Source: Planctomycetota bacterium
GTDB lineage: Bacteria > Planctomycetota > Planctomycetia > Gemmatales > Gemmataceae
NCBI GenBank assembly: GCA_016873095.1
Contig: VGYC01000052.1
Location: 1-40,409 of the forward strand
Length of the DNA stretch: 40,409 bases
Reading direction: 5' to 3'
Shown here: piece by piece, positions 23,934-33,000 of the stretch
Numbering within the stretch: position 1 is the stretch's first letter
How the letters are laid out: each line of letters starts with the position of its first letter
The notes under the pieces: generated by a model
What the model saw: only the letters and a program-made list of their open reading frames with translations
Databases searched by the model: none
What the model was told of the DNA's origin: nothing
Made by a program: the position numbers and the translations under genes

Positions 23934-25343
23934 TCACGCTGCAAAATCTGCTTTTTTCCGCTCCGCAGGCTGGTTTCCGCCCGAGGGAAGCTGGGAAGCG
24001 GCGTTGTGCCAGGTCCGCTCGATGAATGTGGTGTCCACCGCACCTTCCGCGAAGCTGGGGTGATTGAAAATCTCGCGATGAATGGGGATGGTGGTCTTGA
24101 TACCCTCGACCACAAATTCGGCCAAGGCCCGGCGCATGCAGGCAATGGCCTCCGCCCGGGTGGGTTGATAGACGAGCAGCTTGGCCACCATGGAATCATA
24201 ATTGGGCGGCACCATGTAGCCTGGCACGACATGTGTGTCCAAGCGTACGCCTGGTCCGCCCGGCGCCTGCCAGCGAGTGATCACGCCAGGCGACGGGCGA
24301 AAGCCGGCAGCAGGATCTTCGGCGTTGATGCGGCACTCCATGGCCGCGCCGTTCGTCTGGATGTCTTCCTGGCGAAAGCGCAAGGGCTCCCCGGCAGCAA
24401 CCCGAATTTGCTCGCGTACCAGGTCGATGCCCGTGATCAGCTCGGTAACCGGATGTTCGACCTGGATGCGGGCATTTACTTCGATGAAATAGAATCGATG
24501 CTGCTGGTCGACCAGGAATTCGCAGGTGCCAGCGTTGTAGTAGCCGCCGGCGCGAGCAAGACGCACTGCTGACAGGCAAATGTCCTCGCGTACCGAATCC
24601 GGCAGGTTCGGGGCAGGCGATTCCTCGACCAGTTTCTGGTGGCGGCGTTGAAGCGAACAATCACGTTCCCAGAGGTGGACCACGTTGCCGTGCTTGTCGC
24701 CCAGCAGCTGGACTTCGACGTGACGCGGCCGTTCGATGTATTTTTCCAGGTAGACGCCGCCATCCTTGAAGGCCTTCTCAGCTTCCTGCTGGGCGGCCAC
24801 AAGGCCTGTCTTCAGGCTTTCCTCATCATGGGCCACGCGCATGCCCTTGCCGCCGCCTCCTGCTGCCGCCTTGATGAGCACCGGGTAGCCCATCCCGCGT
24901 GCCAGTCGCACTGCCTCCTCTTCACTGGTAATCAAGCCCTCACTGCCGGGAACAACCGGAACCTTGGCCTCCAGAGCGAGCTTGCGCGCCTCACTCTTGT
25001 AGCCCAGTCGTCGCATCGCCTCCTCCGGAGGCCCGATGAACTCGATATTGCACGTCCGACACACCTCGGCGAAGTGAGCATTCTCTGAAAGAAAGCCAAA
25101 GCCGGGGTGGATGGCATCCACGTTGGCAACCTCGGCGGCGCTGATGATGCGTGGGATGTTGAGATAGCTTCCGGCCGCAGCGGCCGGCCCGATGCAGATG
25201 GCCTGGTCCGCCAGTTTGAGATAAGGCGCGTCGCGGTCGGCCTCGCTGAAGACGGCCACGACCTCGATATCGAGGTCGCGGCAGGCACGAATGACGCGCA
25301 GTGCAATCTCTCCGCGATTGGCGACGAGAATCCGTCTGAACAT
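23934..25343 (-). CDS. accC: Acetyl-CoA carboxylase biotin carboxylase subunit
   Basis: This is an ATP-grasp enzyme that carboxylates biotin on AccB in the first step of fatty acid synthesis. The 469-aa product has [20 protein letters not shown] at the N-terminus, the Gly-rich ATP loop [44 protein letters not shown] and [12 protein letters not shown] (ARI in place of the common TRL). The C-terminus carries about 20 extra residues. AAGGGAG lies upstream of the ATG at a somewhat long distance. The biotin carrier gene is not adjacent; instead it sits between purE and purC. It is not PurK: the biotin carboxylase blocks are unmistakable. Confidence 0.97.
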   Translation of the reverse strand: MFRRILVANRGEIALRVIRACRDLDIEVVAVFSEADRDAPYLKLADQAICIGPAAAAGSYLNIPRIISAAEVANVDAIHPGFGFLSENAHFAEVCRTCNIEFIGPPEEAMRRLGYKSEARKLALEAKVPVVPGSEGLITSEEEAVRLARGMGYPVLIKAAAGGGGKGMRVAHDEESLKTGLVAAQQEAEKAFKDGGVYLEKYIERPRHVEVQLLGDKHGNVVHLWERDCSLQRRHQKLVEESPAPNLPDSVREDICLSAVRLARAGGYYNAGTCEFLVDQQHRFYFIEVNARIQVEHPVTELITGIDLVREQIRVAAGEPLRFRQEDIQTNGAAMECRINAEDPAAGFRPSPGVITRWQAPGGPGVRLDTHVVPGYMVPPNYDSMVAKLLVYQPTRAEAIACMRRALAEFVVEGIKTTIPIHREIFNHPSFAEGAVDTTFIERTWHNAASQLPSGGNQPAERKKADFAA

Positions 25344-25406
25344 GGAGAAGCCAACTCCCTTCGCTTGCCGACCACAGGCCGGCGTTCATGAAATCCATGG
25401 CACGGG

Positions 25407-25904
25407 CTACTTTGCGGCACGCAGCCGTTCGTTCTTGGCCCGCGATTCATCTGCCAGCCGTTTCTTGAATTCGGCGAAGCGCTGGCGCAGCTCCGGGGCG
25501 CTCGTGGCCAGGATCTGCACGGCCAGGAGGCCGGCATTGCGACCGGCGCCAATGCCCACCGTGGCAACAGGCACGCCGGGCGGCATCTGCACAATGGAGT
25601 AGAGCGCATCCAGGCCTTGCAGCGCCTTGCTCACGATCGGCACACCGATGACCGGCAGTGTCGTGTGCGCCGCGACAACGCCCGGCAGGTGGGCCGCGCC
25701 GCCCGCCCCAGCGATGATCACCCCCAGTCCGCGTCGCTCGGCAGAGCGGGCGTACTCTGCTGTATCGTCAGGCGTCCGATGAGCCGACAAGACGTGCATC
25801 TCACAGCCAATGCCAAACTCAGTCAGGGCATCAGCGGCCTGGTTCATCGTCTCCTGGTCGGAATCGCTGCCCATCAAGATGCCGACCTTCAACTGGCTCT
25901 TCAT
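25407..25904 (-). CDS. purE: N5-carboxyaminoimidazole ribonucleotide mutase
   Basis: PurE forms CAIR in purine synthesis. The 165-aa product has [16 protein letters not shown] (8-23), [15 protein letters not shown] and [21 protein letters not shown], covering the CAIR-binding residues. The ATG at 25904 is preceded by AAAGGG at a normal distance; the open frame extends 24 codons further but with no family similarity. No purK is seen, so CAIR supply depends on a partner elsewhere. Upstream member of the purE-accC-purC run. Confidence 0.95.
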   Translation of the reverse strand: MKSQLKVGILMGSDSDQETMNQAADALTEFGIGCEMHVLSAHRTPDDTAEYARSAERRGLGVIIAGAGGAAHLPGVVAAHTTLPVIGVPIVSKALQGLDALYSIVQMPPGVPVATVGIGAGRNAGLLAVQILATSAPELRQRFAEFKKRLADESRAKNERLRAAK

Positions 25905-26027
25905 TCGTATCCCTTTCGTAATGAGAAATCGGTTTCGAGGCCAGGGCAACGCTGCCAGACAACACAACTGCCACACAGCTGGGCGTCGTGATCAGTTCTT
26001 CCGTAATGTTGCTTTGAACGAGACCGC

Positions 26028-26381
26028 TCAATGAGTCGCCCAGACCTTGCGGGTCTTTCCGATGGCTTTGCGAAGTTCTTGTGCCGCCTCAGTTTCGTGC
26101 TCGAGGAACCGGGTTGCCTCCATCAACCAGCAAGCAATTTCCGGCTGGCGCAGCTGGTAAAAAACCTGGCGCCCCTGCCGCCGCTCCGAGACAAGCCGGT
26201 TCGCGCGCAACAGCATCAGATGCTGTGACACCCCGGAATGGCTGATGCCCAGTGCTTGCTGCAGCGAGTTCACGTCGCGCTCGGCATCGCGCAACTCTTC
26301 AACAATGCGGATCCGGTGCGGGTGCGAAAGCACTCCCAGGAACTCCGCGATTCCCTTGGCGACCAAGGCACGGTGCGGCAT
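26028..26381 (-). CDS. ArsR-family transcriptional regulator
   Basis: This 117-aa winged-helix protein has the ArsR core FLGVLSHPHRIRIVEELRD, a recognition helix ISHSGVSQHLMLLRANRLV and the wing RRQGRQVFYQL. The C-terminal helix contains a single cysteine and no CXC or paired metal-binding motif, so the effector cannot be assigned. The ATG follows GGAGG with short spacing. It is divergent from the enolase-superfamily gene, with two palindromes in the shared gap, and lies 123 nt upstream of purE on the same strand. Confidence 0.9.
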   Translation of the reverse strand: MPHRALVAKGIAEFLGVLSHPHRIRIVEELRDAERDVNSLQQALGISHSGVSQHLMLLRANRLVSERRQGRQVFYQLRQPEIACWLMEATRFLEHETEAAQELRKAIGKTRKVWATH

Positions 26382-26410
26382 GGCCTCCGACCTTCCCTTT
26401 TTTTCAACTA

Positions 26411-26447
26411 ATTCAAATGTCTGAATATCATAACATCGATAAGTTAT
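26411..26447. promoter_or_regulatory. Twin palindromes in the ArsR / enolase divergent region
   Basis: ATTCA-N6-TGAAT (26411-26426, also readable as ATTC-N8-GAAT) and ATAAC-N8-GTTAT (26430-26447) lie side by side in an A+T-rich patch directly upstream of the ArsR gene. Both have the spacing usual for ArsR dimers. TATGAT and TATAAC on the minus strand could serve as -10. These are likely operators for self-control, possibly also for the rightward gene. Confidence 0.5.
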
Positions 26448-26633
26448 AAATATGGAATGTGACCGTCAAGGCCAATCTCCACAGCTCGCAAAAAAAATAC
26501 GGACAAGCTTCCGCCCTGCGAAATTCGTTTTGATCGATCGCGCTGCGGACGACGCGAATAGGCGGACAAGCGCGCCGCTTGTTCTACGTAATTCGCCTTG
26601 CCCGCCGGTCCCGGGAACGCTAGCAAAGCAGCA

Positions 26634-27989
26634 ATGAAACCCAGCGACATCCGTATCGATGACGTCTCGTTCTCCTACGAGGATTTCCGCTATCGCACAC
26701 CGATCAAGTTTGGCGGGACGGCACTGGATCGCGTCACGCTCTTGAACGTCACCTGCCGGGTCACGACGCGCGGCGGCAAGTCGTCGGCCGGCTTTGGCTC
26801 GATGCCGCTGTCCAACGTCTGGGCCTTTCCCTCGCGGACGTTGACATACGATCAGACTCTGGCCGCCATGCGCGCGCTGTCGGAGCGCATCGCGAAGTTG
26901 ACCGCCAGCTGCAAGGACTTGGGCCATCCCATCGACCTGACTTGGTCGCTGGAGCCTGAATACATCAAGGCTGCGGCGGCCGTCGATGTGGCGCTTGCCC
27001 TTCCGGAGAAGATTCCAGTGCTGGCGACCCTGGTTTGCGCCAGTCCGTTCGACGCCGCACTGCACGATGCCTGCGGCAAGGTTCACGGCCTCAACTGCTA
27101 CCACACCTACAGCCCCGAGTTCATGAACCACGACCTGGAGCACTATTTCGGAGCGGAATTCAAGGGGGAAAGCCTCGACCGTTATGTCCGGAGAGCGCCG
27201 CAGCGGCGCATGCCGCTCTATCATCTGGTCGGCGCACTCGACCCGCTGGAGCATGCGGATGTCGTCAAGCCGGTCGCCGACGGCTTGCCGGAGACGCTCG
27301 AGGAGTGGATTCCTTTCAACGGCCTGACGCATATCAAGATCAAGCTCAACGGCGACGACCTCGCCTGGGACGTGGAGCGTGTCGTGCGCGTGAATCGCGT
27401 GGCCGAGCGTGGCCAGGACCAGCGCGGAGTGACGACCTGGCACTACTCCCTCGATTTCAACGAGAAGTGCGGCAACGTCGGCTACCTCATCGAGTTCTTG
27501 CGGCAAGTACAAGCGCAGACGCCGGCCGGCTTCGAGCGAATCCAGTACATCGAGCAGCCGACGCGCCGCGACCTCAAGGCAGACCGGACCAACGTCATGC
27601 ACGAGGCTTCCAGGCTGCGGCCCGTGGTCATCGACGAGGCGCTGATCGACCTGGAGAGCTTGCTGCTGGCGCGCGCGATGGGCTATACCGGGGCCGCGCT
27701 CAAGGCGTGCAAGGGGCAGAGTCAATCGTTGCTGCTGGCGGCGGCGGCGCAGAAGTTCGGCATGTTCCTGTGCGTGCAAGACTTGACGTGCCCGGGCGCC
27801 TCGCTCATCCATTCGGCGGGCCTCGCCGCGCATGTCCCCGGCGTGGCCGCCATCGAGGCCAACTCGCGGCAATACGTCCCCATCGCCAACGAACCATGGG
27901 TAGAGCGCTTTCCCGGTATCTTTCGCGTCACGGATGGCACCATGGCGACAGGGGAACTGACAGGAGTCGGCCTGTCCGCCGTGCCATGA
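26634..27989 (+). CDS. Enolase-superfamily (mandelate racemase / muconate lactonising type) enzyme
   Basis: The 451-aa protein has an enolase-type capping domain and a barrel with plausible superfamily residues: KIK in [11 protein letters not shown] (acid/base lysine), metal-ligand candidates D in [10 protein letters not shown] in YIEQPTRRD and D/E in VVIDEALID, and a late lysine in [11 protein letters not shown]. Such enzymes abstract a proton alpha to a carboxylate with Mg2+; the substrate is not predictable here. It is longer than the typical 350-400. ATG at 26634. The stop overlaps an ATG of the GNAT gene (ATGA), suggesting coupling. It is divergent from the ArsR gene, which may control it. 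Confidence 0.88.
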   Translation: MKPSDIRIDDVSFSYEDFRYRTPIKFGGTALDRVTLLNVTCRVTTRGGKSSAGFGSMPLSNVWAFPSRTLTYDQTLAAMRALSERIAKLTASCKDLGHPIDLTWSLEPEYIKAAAAVDVALALPEKIPVLATLVCASPFDAALHDACGKVHGLNCYHTYSPEFMNHDLEHYFGAEFKGESLDRYVRRAPQRRMPLYHLVGALDPLEHADVVKPVADGLPETLEEWIPFNGLTHIKIKLNGDDLAWDVERVVRVNRVAERGQDQRGVTTWHYSLDFNEKCGNVGYLIEFLRQVQAQTPAGFERIQYIEQPTRRDLKADRTNVMHEASRLRPVVIDEALIDLESLLLARAMGYTGAALKACKGQSQSLLLAAAAQKFGMFLCVQDLTCPGASLIHSAGLAAHVPGVAAIEANSRQYVPIANEPWVERFPGIFRVTDGTMATGELTGVGLSAVP

Positions 27990-28543
27990 CTTCCGCACGC
28001 GTGTCGCTGCGACCGCTGGCCTCACCGATGCAAAAGCTCACGATTCGTCCCGAGACGGTGGCTGACTTCGCTGCCATTGGTGAAGTCAATCAGCTTGCAT
28101 TCGGGCGCGATGACGAGGCGCGGCTGGTTGATGCCTTGCGCGCGGGTGCATTCACCAGGCTGTCGCTCGTTGCGGAGTTCGCTGGCCAGATCGTCGGCCA
28201 CATCTTTTTCAGTGACCTGCCGATTGTTGGCGTCGACAAGACCGTGGCTGCCCTGGCGCTGGCGCCGATAGCGGTGCTGCCTGAATTCCAGAAGCGTGGC
28301 ATCGGGTCGGAACTGGTCCGCACGGGACTGGACCGTTGCCGCGCCGATGGCCAGCGGATCGTCATGGTCCTGGGGGATCCGCACTTCTATTCCCGATTCG
28401 GATTCTCGGCGGCGATGACGGCGCGATTGCAGTCCATTTACGCGGGGGAAGCTTTCATGGCGCTGGAGTTGACGCCGGGGGCGCTGGACGGAGTCGCGGG
28501 TCGCGTCGAGTACCCTCCTCCGTTCAGCGAGCTTTCGGCCTGA
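27986..28543 (+). CDS. GNAT family N-acetyltransferase
   Basis: The product (185 aa from 27986, 171 aa from an ATG at 28028) has the GNAT fold: [17 protein letters not shown] at the start, [22 protein letters not shown] containing the acetyl-CoA pyrophosphate loop (Q-x-x-G-I-G), and [14 protein letters not shown] near the end. It most resembles the YhbS-like group; acceptor unknown. The ATGA overlap with the previous gene suggests translational coupling, although the conserved domain begins near the second ATG. It converges with the ABC-CPBP gene, 13 nt apart. Confidence 0.9.
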   Translation: MTSARVSLRPLASPMQKLTIRPETVADFAAIGEVNQLAFGRDDEARLVDALRAGAFTRLSLVAEFAGQIVGHIFFSDLPIVGVDKTVAALALAPIAVLPEFQKRGIGSELVRTGLDRCRADGQRIVMVLGDPHFYSRFGFSAAMTARLQSIYAGEAFMALELTPGALDGVAGRVEYPPPFSELSA

Positions 28544-28556
28544 GCGAAACTCGCCC

Positions 28557-30743
28557 TCACGCTGCCGTCCGATATGGTGCCCGGTACAGACGCCACAGGA
28601 GAGCGAGACCCAGGAACATGCAGGCGGAGATCACGAACGGCCAGATGCCGGCGAGCCAGGCGGGCACGCCGGTTTGCACTGTGTACAGACTGACGATCAA
28701 CGCGCCGTTGTGCAGCACGTGAAAGACGATGGGCGGCAGCAGGCTCTTGCCGCGGACGGTGAGCAACCCCAGCACCACGCCCAGGAAGAACGCCGGCAGG
28801 AACTGAAAGACGTTCATGTGGTAGAGGGCGAACAGGAAGGCGCACAGCAAGATGGCGTTGCGCGGCCGCATGGCGCGCAGCAGGCCGCTCAGGATGAAAC
28901 CGCGACACGCCAACTCCTCGCATATCGAGCCCAGCAAGCCGAAGACCAGCAGGTAGGCGATCATCGACGGCTGCTCGCCGCGCGGCAGGTTGCCGAGATT
29001 GCGCAGCTCGTGAATCAGCGGTTGCCGATCCTCCAGCAAGCGCGGCAGATTTGGATAGCTCTGCAGGACCGTGTTTGTCAACCAGGCCAGTGGCGGCAGA
29101 AAGAGCAGCGCCAGCACGGCCGCGACGCTCATCTCCCGGCCCTGATGCCAGCGCAGGCGCAGCGCCTGCGCCGGCTGCGTGTTCAGCATGACCGCCATCA
29201 GCAAGGCCGGGGCGGCCACGAAGGCCAGCAGGCTGACCGCCGTGTGCGCCAGCACCGGCACACGCGACCCCAGGCCCTGGCCCAACCAGCGCAGCCCCAT
29301 GATGACGGCGAAGCAAAAAAACGCTTGCCCGGCCGTCGGCAACGCCTCCTTGTCGCGAAACAGCCGCCGCAGCCACAGGCGAATATCCAGCCGTTCTGCC
29401 TCGCGAAACAGCACCTCCTCGCGCTGAAACTGAAAGATTGCCCAGCGCAACGACACCCAGCTGTACAGCGCGATCGGCGCCAGCACCGGGATGAAATACA
29501 GCCAGGGCACCTGATCGAGCGTCGGCGCCATCATGAGCCGCTGCATCAGCAACGCCACGCCGGTGACGGGGACCAGGCTATAGAAGGGGCTCAGCTCCAC
29601 GCCGGGCGCCAGCGTCAAGAAGATGAGCGGCATGGTGACGATGAATAGCGGCATCAGGTAGTACTGCCCCTCTTTCGAGCTGCGCGCATAGGCGCCGATG
29701 GCCAGGCTGACGGCGCTGAAGAACGCCGACAACGGCAGCGCCAGCAAGACACACCAGAACAGCGCCCCAAGTGACACGCCGCCTTGCAGGAAGCGCGAGC
29801 CAAATTGCCAGGTGGTGAAGCCCAAGCTGGCCAGGTTCATGAGCGAGGTCGCAAAGCTGAACAGCCAGATGGTGAGAAACTTGCCGAGGACGATCTCCTC
29901 GCGGCCGGCGGGGCTGATGAGCAGTGTTTCCATGGTGCCGCGTTCCTTCTCGCCGGCACAGAGATCGACGGCCGGGTACAGTGCTCCGGCCAGCGACCAC
30001 ATCACGAGCATGAACGGGAACACGCGGATGAGCAGGACGAGCAGGCGTTCCGGCCGGTCGGGCGAGGCGCCGGGCAGGCGCACGTCGAACGGAGCGTCAA
30101 GCTCGTTGGGCAAGCCCTTGCGGGCGAGCCGCACTTTTTTGAGATCGCTCTTCCAGTTTTCCAGCAGCGGCAACAGCCGGGCGTAGGCTTGCCGGCCTCG
30201 ATCATCGTCGCGCGGCGAAGTGATCTCGACAAATGGCAGGGCCGGGCCTGGCCTGGTGAGCGATGCAAAAAAGTCCGCCGAAGCCGACACCAGCAGGTCG
30301 ACCGGTTCGTCTGCCGGCGACAGTTGCTTTGCATCGACAAAAACAATCTTCAACTGTCCAGGATCGCCGGCGACGAACGTGCCGCCCTGGATCACCTGGG
30401 GAAAATCGAGGAAGCGCTCGGCGGCGGCGGTGAATGCCGGCAGCACGACAGCCTGTTCGATGCCAGACCAGGGCGTCGCCGCAAGCCAGCCGAGTGCCGC
30501 CGTCGGGCTGCGGCCGGCGCCGGACGGATGCCGTTCCGGAAAATCGGTCGTCAGCCCCGGACCACGGACAAAGCCGACGATGCTGGGCCGTTCGCGAAAA
30601 CTCAGGGCAAACTGCAGCACCGCATAGCCGAGCACCGGGTAGAGCAAGAGCGGCAGCACGACGATCATGAACAAAGTCCGGCGATCGCGCAACTGATCAC
30701 GCAACTCCCGCAGCCAGATCAAGCGGACTATGCTCCAGCGCAT
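28557..30743 (-). CDS. ABC-2 type permease fused to CPBP (CAAX-like) intramembrane protease
   Basis: The 728-aa product starts like NatB-type ABC-2 permeases (LIWLRELRDQLRDRRTLFM then a first membrane helix, a large soluble loop to about residue 235, then AGEKERGTMETLLISPAGREEI and further helices). From about 480 the protein is a CPBP metalloprotease-like domain: EE-x3-R in CEELACRGFI (E609, E610, R614), H642 in LYHMN and H675/H678 in FHVLHN, in membrane helices. CPBP proteins include CAAX-processing and bacteriocin self-immunity enzymes. The ATPase partner expected for a NatAB-like transporter is not in the window. It begins 21 nt after the SWIM gene and may be co-transcribed. Confidence 0.9.
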   Translation of the reverse strand: MRWSIVRLIWLRELRDQLRDRRTLFMIVVLPLLLYPVLGYAVLQFALSFRERPSIVGFVRGPGLTTDFPERHPSGAGRSPTAALGWLAATPWSGIEQAVVLPAFTAAAERFLDFPQVIQGGTFVAGDPGQLKIVFVDAKQLSPADEPVDLLVSASADFFASLTRPGPALPFVEITSPRDDDRGRQAYARLLPLLENWKSDLKKVRLARKGLPNELDAPFDVRLPGASPDRPERLLVLLIRVFPFMLVMWSLAGALYPAVDLCAGEKERGTMETLLISPAGREEIVLGKFLTIWLFSFATSLMNLASLGFTTWQFGSRFLQGGVSLGALFWCVLLALPLSAFFSAVSLAIGAYARSSKEGQYYLMPLFIVTMPLIFLTLAPGVELSPFYSLVPVTGVALLMQRLMMAPTLDQVPWLYFIPVLAPIALYSWVSLRWAIFQFQREEVLFREAERLDIRLWLRRLFRDKEALPTAGQAFFCFAVIMGLRWLGQGLGSRVPVLAHTAVSLLAFVAAPALLMAVMLNTQPAQALRLRWHQGREMSVAAVLALLFLPPLAWLTNTVLQSYPNLPRLLEDRQPLIHELRNLGNLPRGEQPSMIAYLLVFGLLGSICEELACRGFILSGLLRAMRPRNAILLCAFLFALYHMNVFQFLPAFFLGVVLGLLTVRGKSLLPPIVFHVLHNGALIVSLYTVQTGVPAWLAGIWPFVISACMFLGLALLWRLYRAPYRTAA

Positions 30744-30764
30744 CAGCTTTGTCTTTGGTTACGT

Positions 30765-32213
30765 TTACAGCGTGAGTCGCACAAGCGCCGCGCGCGTGAC
30801 GATGCTCAACGGCTTGATGCGCAGCTTGCGAGTGTCGCGGTCATGGCGAAAGCGAGCGATCAGCGTGTTGTTCTCGAGGGCATCTCCCGGCAAGAGCGAA
30901 AGCAAGTGGCAGCTCGGCGGCTCGTCGGTCATGCCGGCGTCGGTCAGCGCCAGACGCTCGCCGGCGGCGTCCTCGGCGACGAGCGTGTCGCCGCTGCGAG
31001 CTAGCCTCTTGAAATGGAGCGCGTGGATCGGTTGCTTGTCGGCCAGCGGCTCCTTCAGGTGCGTCTTGACTTCCTTGACTACGGCGGCAAAGTCCGGTCG
31101 GCCGTGGTGCCGGATCCGCTCCAGGTCGCGCGCCTCGAGTGGCCGGGGCAACATCCCTTCCCAGCGCACGCGCGGGTTGATATCCCCGGGGTACACGCAC
31201 AGCTCCTTCACCTGGGCGACATGGAAGAAGCTGTCGTCGCTCTTAATGAACCTGGCCGCCTTGTAGGGGCGGTAATTCTGCGTGAGGCGAATCCGGCCAT
31301 TGCCCAGCGTCATCCACACACCGGTATCGACGTACTCCTGCCGGGCGATGTCGTCGTGTGTGTTGAAGGCGAGCTGCACCAGCTCGGCATCGGTCTCCAC
31401 TAGGCCGCAGTCCTTCAGCTCGCGCAATTGCCAGGCATGCCCCAGCCAGGCGGCGATGCCGGAGTCCGTCTCCGGCTTGAGTTCAGGGTCGTCGAGCCGC
31501 TTTCGCAAATAGGCCCTTCCTCTCTTGACCAGGGAGTGCAGGCGGCTGAGCTGGTCGAGGGCCTCGCTGTAGATGCGCTCGCGCTGCGCGGACTTGTCGG
31601 CGAACTTGCCGTCGTCGCCGCTGAAGAGCTTGGTGTAGTTGTGCAAGGCGGCCTGGGCGCCGGGCAGGTAGGCGTTGCCGAGTTGCCTGGCCTGCTCCTC
31701 CATCTCGCGGGCCAGCTTGGCGTTCATGTTGCCGATGCCGAGCCGGACGAGATCATGCGTCAGCCGCTCCAGCACGTCGATGCCATCGAGCTGGGCCTTG
31801 ATTTTCTTGGCGAGAGCGGACTTGTTGACTTGACGGGGCCTGTCAACCGCGACCTGCTTCTTCTCGACGCGCGCCTGCGCCTTGTCACGCTTGGCCTGTA
31901 CGTCCGCCGGTACGTCGGCCGTGGTGAACTTCTTGCCCTGGGCGTAGGCGTACATGAGGCCCAGGCAGTGCTTGCACGGGAACTGCCGGCTTGGGCAGTT
32001 GCAGCGGTGCGTCGGCTTGTCGGGCTGGATGAAATCGCACGAGCAGCGGTACGGCTCCTTGCCGCTGCCTTGGCATTCGCCGAACAAGATGGATTCATCC
32101 TCGGAGACGTGGAACCTGCTGAACTTGCTTTTCAGCACGAGGCCACGGCCATTCTTGATGGCCTCCGCATTCGGCGCCGCCGAATCGACATAGGCTTCGT
32201 CGATCGAGATCAT
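30765..32213 (-). CDS. SWIM zinc finger protein
   Basis: The 482-aa protein carries a SWIM finger C-x-C-x6-C-x-H (C71, C73, C80, H82 in CNCPSRQFPCKH) after another Cys pair (CSC at 57-59). The remainder is helical with no catalytic motif recognised; a segment near 305-350 (WMTLGNGRIRLTQNYRP) may be beta-rich. SWIM proteins of this type are often next to MoxR ATPase and VWA genes in bacteria, but none is present here. SWIM fingers bind DNA or proteins; the role is unknown. It lies directly upstream of the ABC-CPBP gene on the same strand. Confidence 0.85.
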   Translation of the reverse strand: MISIDEAYVDSAAPNAEAIKNGRGLVLKSKFSRFHVSEDESILFGECQGSGKEPYRCSCDFIQPDKPTHRCNCPSRQFPCKHCLGLMYAYAQGKKFTTADVPADVQAKRDKAQARVEKKQVAVDRPRQVNKSALAKKIKAQLDGIDVLERLTHDLVRLGIGNMNAKLAREMEEQARQLGNAYLPGAQAALHNYTKLFSGDDGKFADKSAQRERIYSEALDQLSRLHSLVKRGRAYLRKRLDDPELKPETDSGIAAWLGHAWQLRELKDCGLVETDAELVQLAFNTHDDIARQEYVDTGVWMTLGNGRIRLTQNYRPYKAARFIKSDDSFFHVAQVKELCVYPGDINPRVRWEGMLPRPLEARDLERIRHHGRPDFAAVVKEVKTHLKEPLADKQPIHALHFKRLARSGDTLVAEDAAGERLALTDAGMTDEPPSCHLLSLLPGDALENNTLIARFRHDRDTRKLRIKPLSIVTRAALVRLTL

Positions 32214-32264
32214 GGGGGCAATTTAAGACCTGGAAGAAGAGGCGTCCATTGTTTGGCGGGGGCC

Positions 32265-32289
32265 AGGCGACCGGTCCTCCTGGTCGCCT
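32265..32289. repeat. Short hairpin between LEPR-motif and SWIM genes
   Basis: AGGCGACC (32265-32272) pairs with GGTCGCCT (32282-32289), loop 9 nt. There is no clear T-tract on either strand. It follows the LEPR-motif gene on the minus strand and could end its transcript. Confidence 0.45.
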
Positions 32290-32313
32290 AGCGGCTCCGC
32301 CAAGCTCGTTGCG

Positions 32314-32715
32314 TTACACCTTGATGGTTGGTCCGAGGACGGGCGTCGAGGACGGCTTGACCCAGATCTGGCTGGTTCGTGTGCAATACCCGCGGTTTTG
32401 CCAGTACTGGGCGCGTTTGTTGGCCTGCTGCTTGTTTGTGTAGATCTCGGTTTGCTTGCAAAACTGCTGGCCTGCCCAGGTCTTGTAGTGCGTGACATAG
32501 TACAAGTAATGGCCTGGCTTGTACTGCTGTACCTGCTGTGGCTGCTGGGGCTGCTGCGCCTGGGCGAGTTGCGGCATTGCCGGCGCCATCTGCGTATTTG
32601 ACAGGACGCGGCGTTCTTCGAGTCCTTCCATCTCGAGCCGTACTCGACGTCGCTGCGCGACGGCGGGACGCGGGCTGGATTGAAACATGCGGGCCAATAG
32701 AGTCGAGAGATTCAT
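32314..32715 (-). CDS. Small secreted protein with LEPR-XLL-like N-terminus
   Basis: The 133-aa product begins MNLSTLLARMFQSS and carries RLEMEGLEERRVLS (about 27-40), matching the planctomycete N-terminal LEPR-XLL / L-E-x-L-E-x-R-R-V-L-S pattern found on exported proteins. A Gln/Pro-rich linker (about 52-66) leads to a compact C-terminal part with aromatic residues and two or three cysteines (YLYYVTHYKTW, YTNKQQANKRAQYWQNRGY). GGAG with 6-nt spacing selects the ATG at 32715. Function unknown; likely secreted or cell-surface. Confidence 0.75.
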   Translation of the reverse strand: MNLSTLLARMFQSSPRPAVAQRRRVRLEMEGLEERRVLSNTQMAPAMPQLAQAQQPQQPQQVQQYKPGHYLYYVTHYKTWAGQQFCKQTEIYTNKQQANKRAQYWQNRGYCTRTSQIWVKPSSTPVLGPTIKV

Positions 32716-32831
32716 GGGAGTCTCCATTAGAGTGAACGGTTTGTATCGTCGCCGAAGCTGCCACCAGCGGCGCCTTCACAGTCAATACGGCGACGTTGCC
32801 ATGCTGTGACAGAACATTCCGCCCCACGGTG

Positions 32832-32880
32832 GAGCCGACAGGCGACCTGTCCCTTGCGGCGTCCGGTTGCCTGTCGGCTC
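32832..32880. repeat. Inverted repeat in the LEPR-motif / DUF4139 divergent region
   Basis: GAGCCGACAGGCGACC (32832-32847) pairs with GGTTGCCTGTCGGCTC (32865-32880), 16-bp arms with one G-T type mismatch and a 17-nt loop. It lies between two divergent gene starts and shares the AGGCGACC core with the hairpin at 32265-32289. A putative -10, TACACT (32954-32959), follows before the DUF4139 start, without a good -35. Confidence 0.7.
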
Positions 32881-33000
32881 GCCGCTGATCGCATCCCTTG
32901 CACATTTCGCGCAAGCCCTCCGCTTTCCCATCGTTCCAGAGAAGGCCATCCGCTACACTCAGTGGCAGTACTATCTGGTCCATCTTTGGAGGGTCGATCC

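Noticed and set aside
23934-25343. Reading the ATP-grasp gene between purE and purC as purK
   Set aside because: It carries the biotin carboxylase blocks ([39 protein letters not shown]) and biotin carboxylase length.
26028-26447. Identity as a sulfide-sensing BigR/SqrR regulator, prompted by ATTC-N8-GAAT
   Set aside because: Those regulators use a conserved cysteine pair; this protein has only one cysteine.
26466-28025. Long minus-strand frame opposite the enolase-superfamily gene
   Set aside because: The plus strand has the superfamily residues and an ATGA junction to the GNAT gene; the minus frame has neither.
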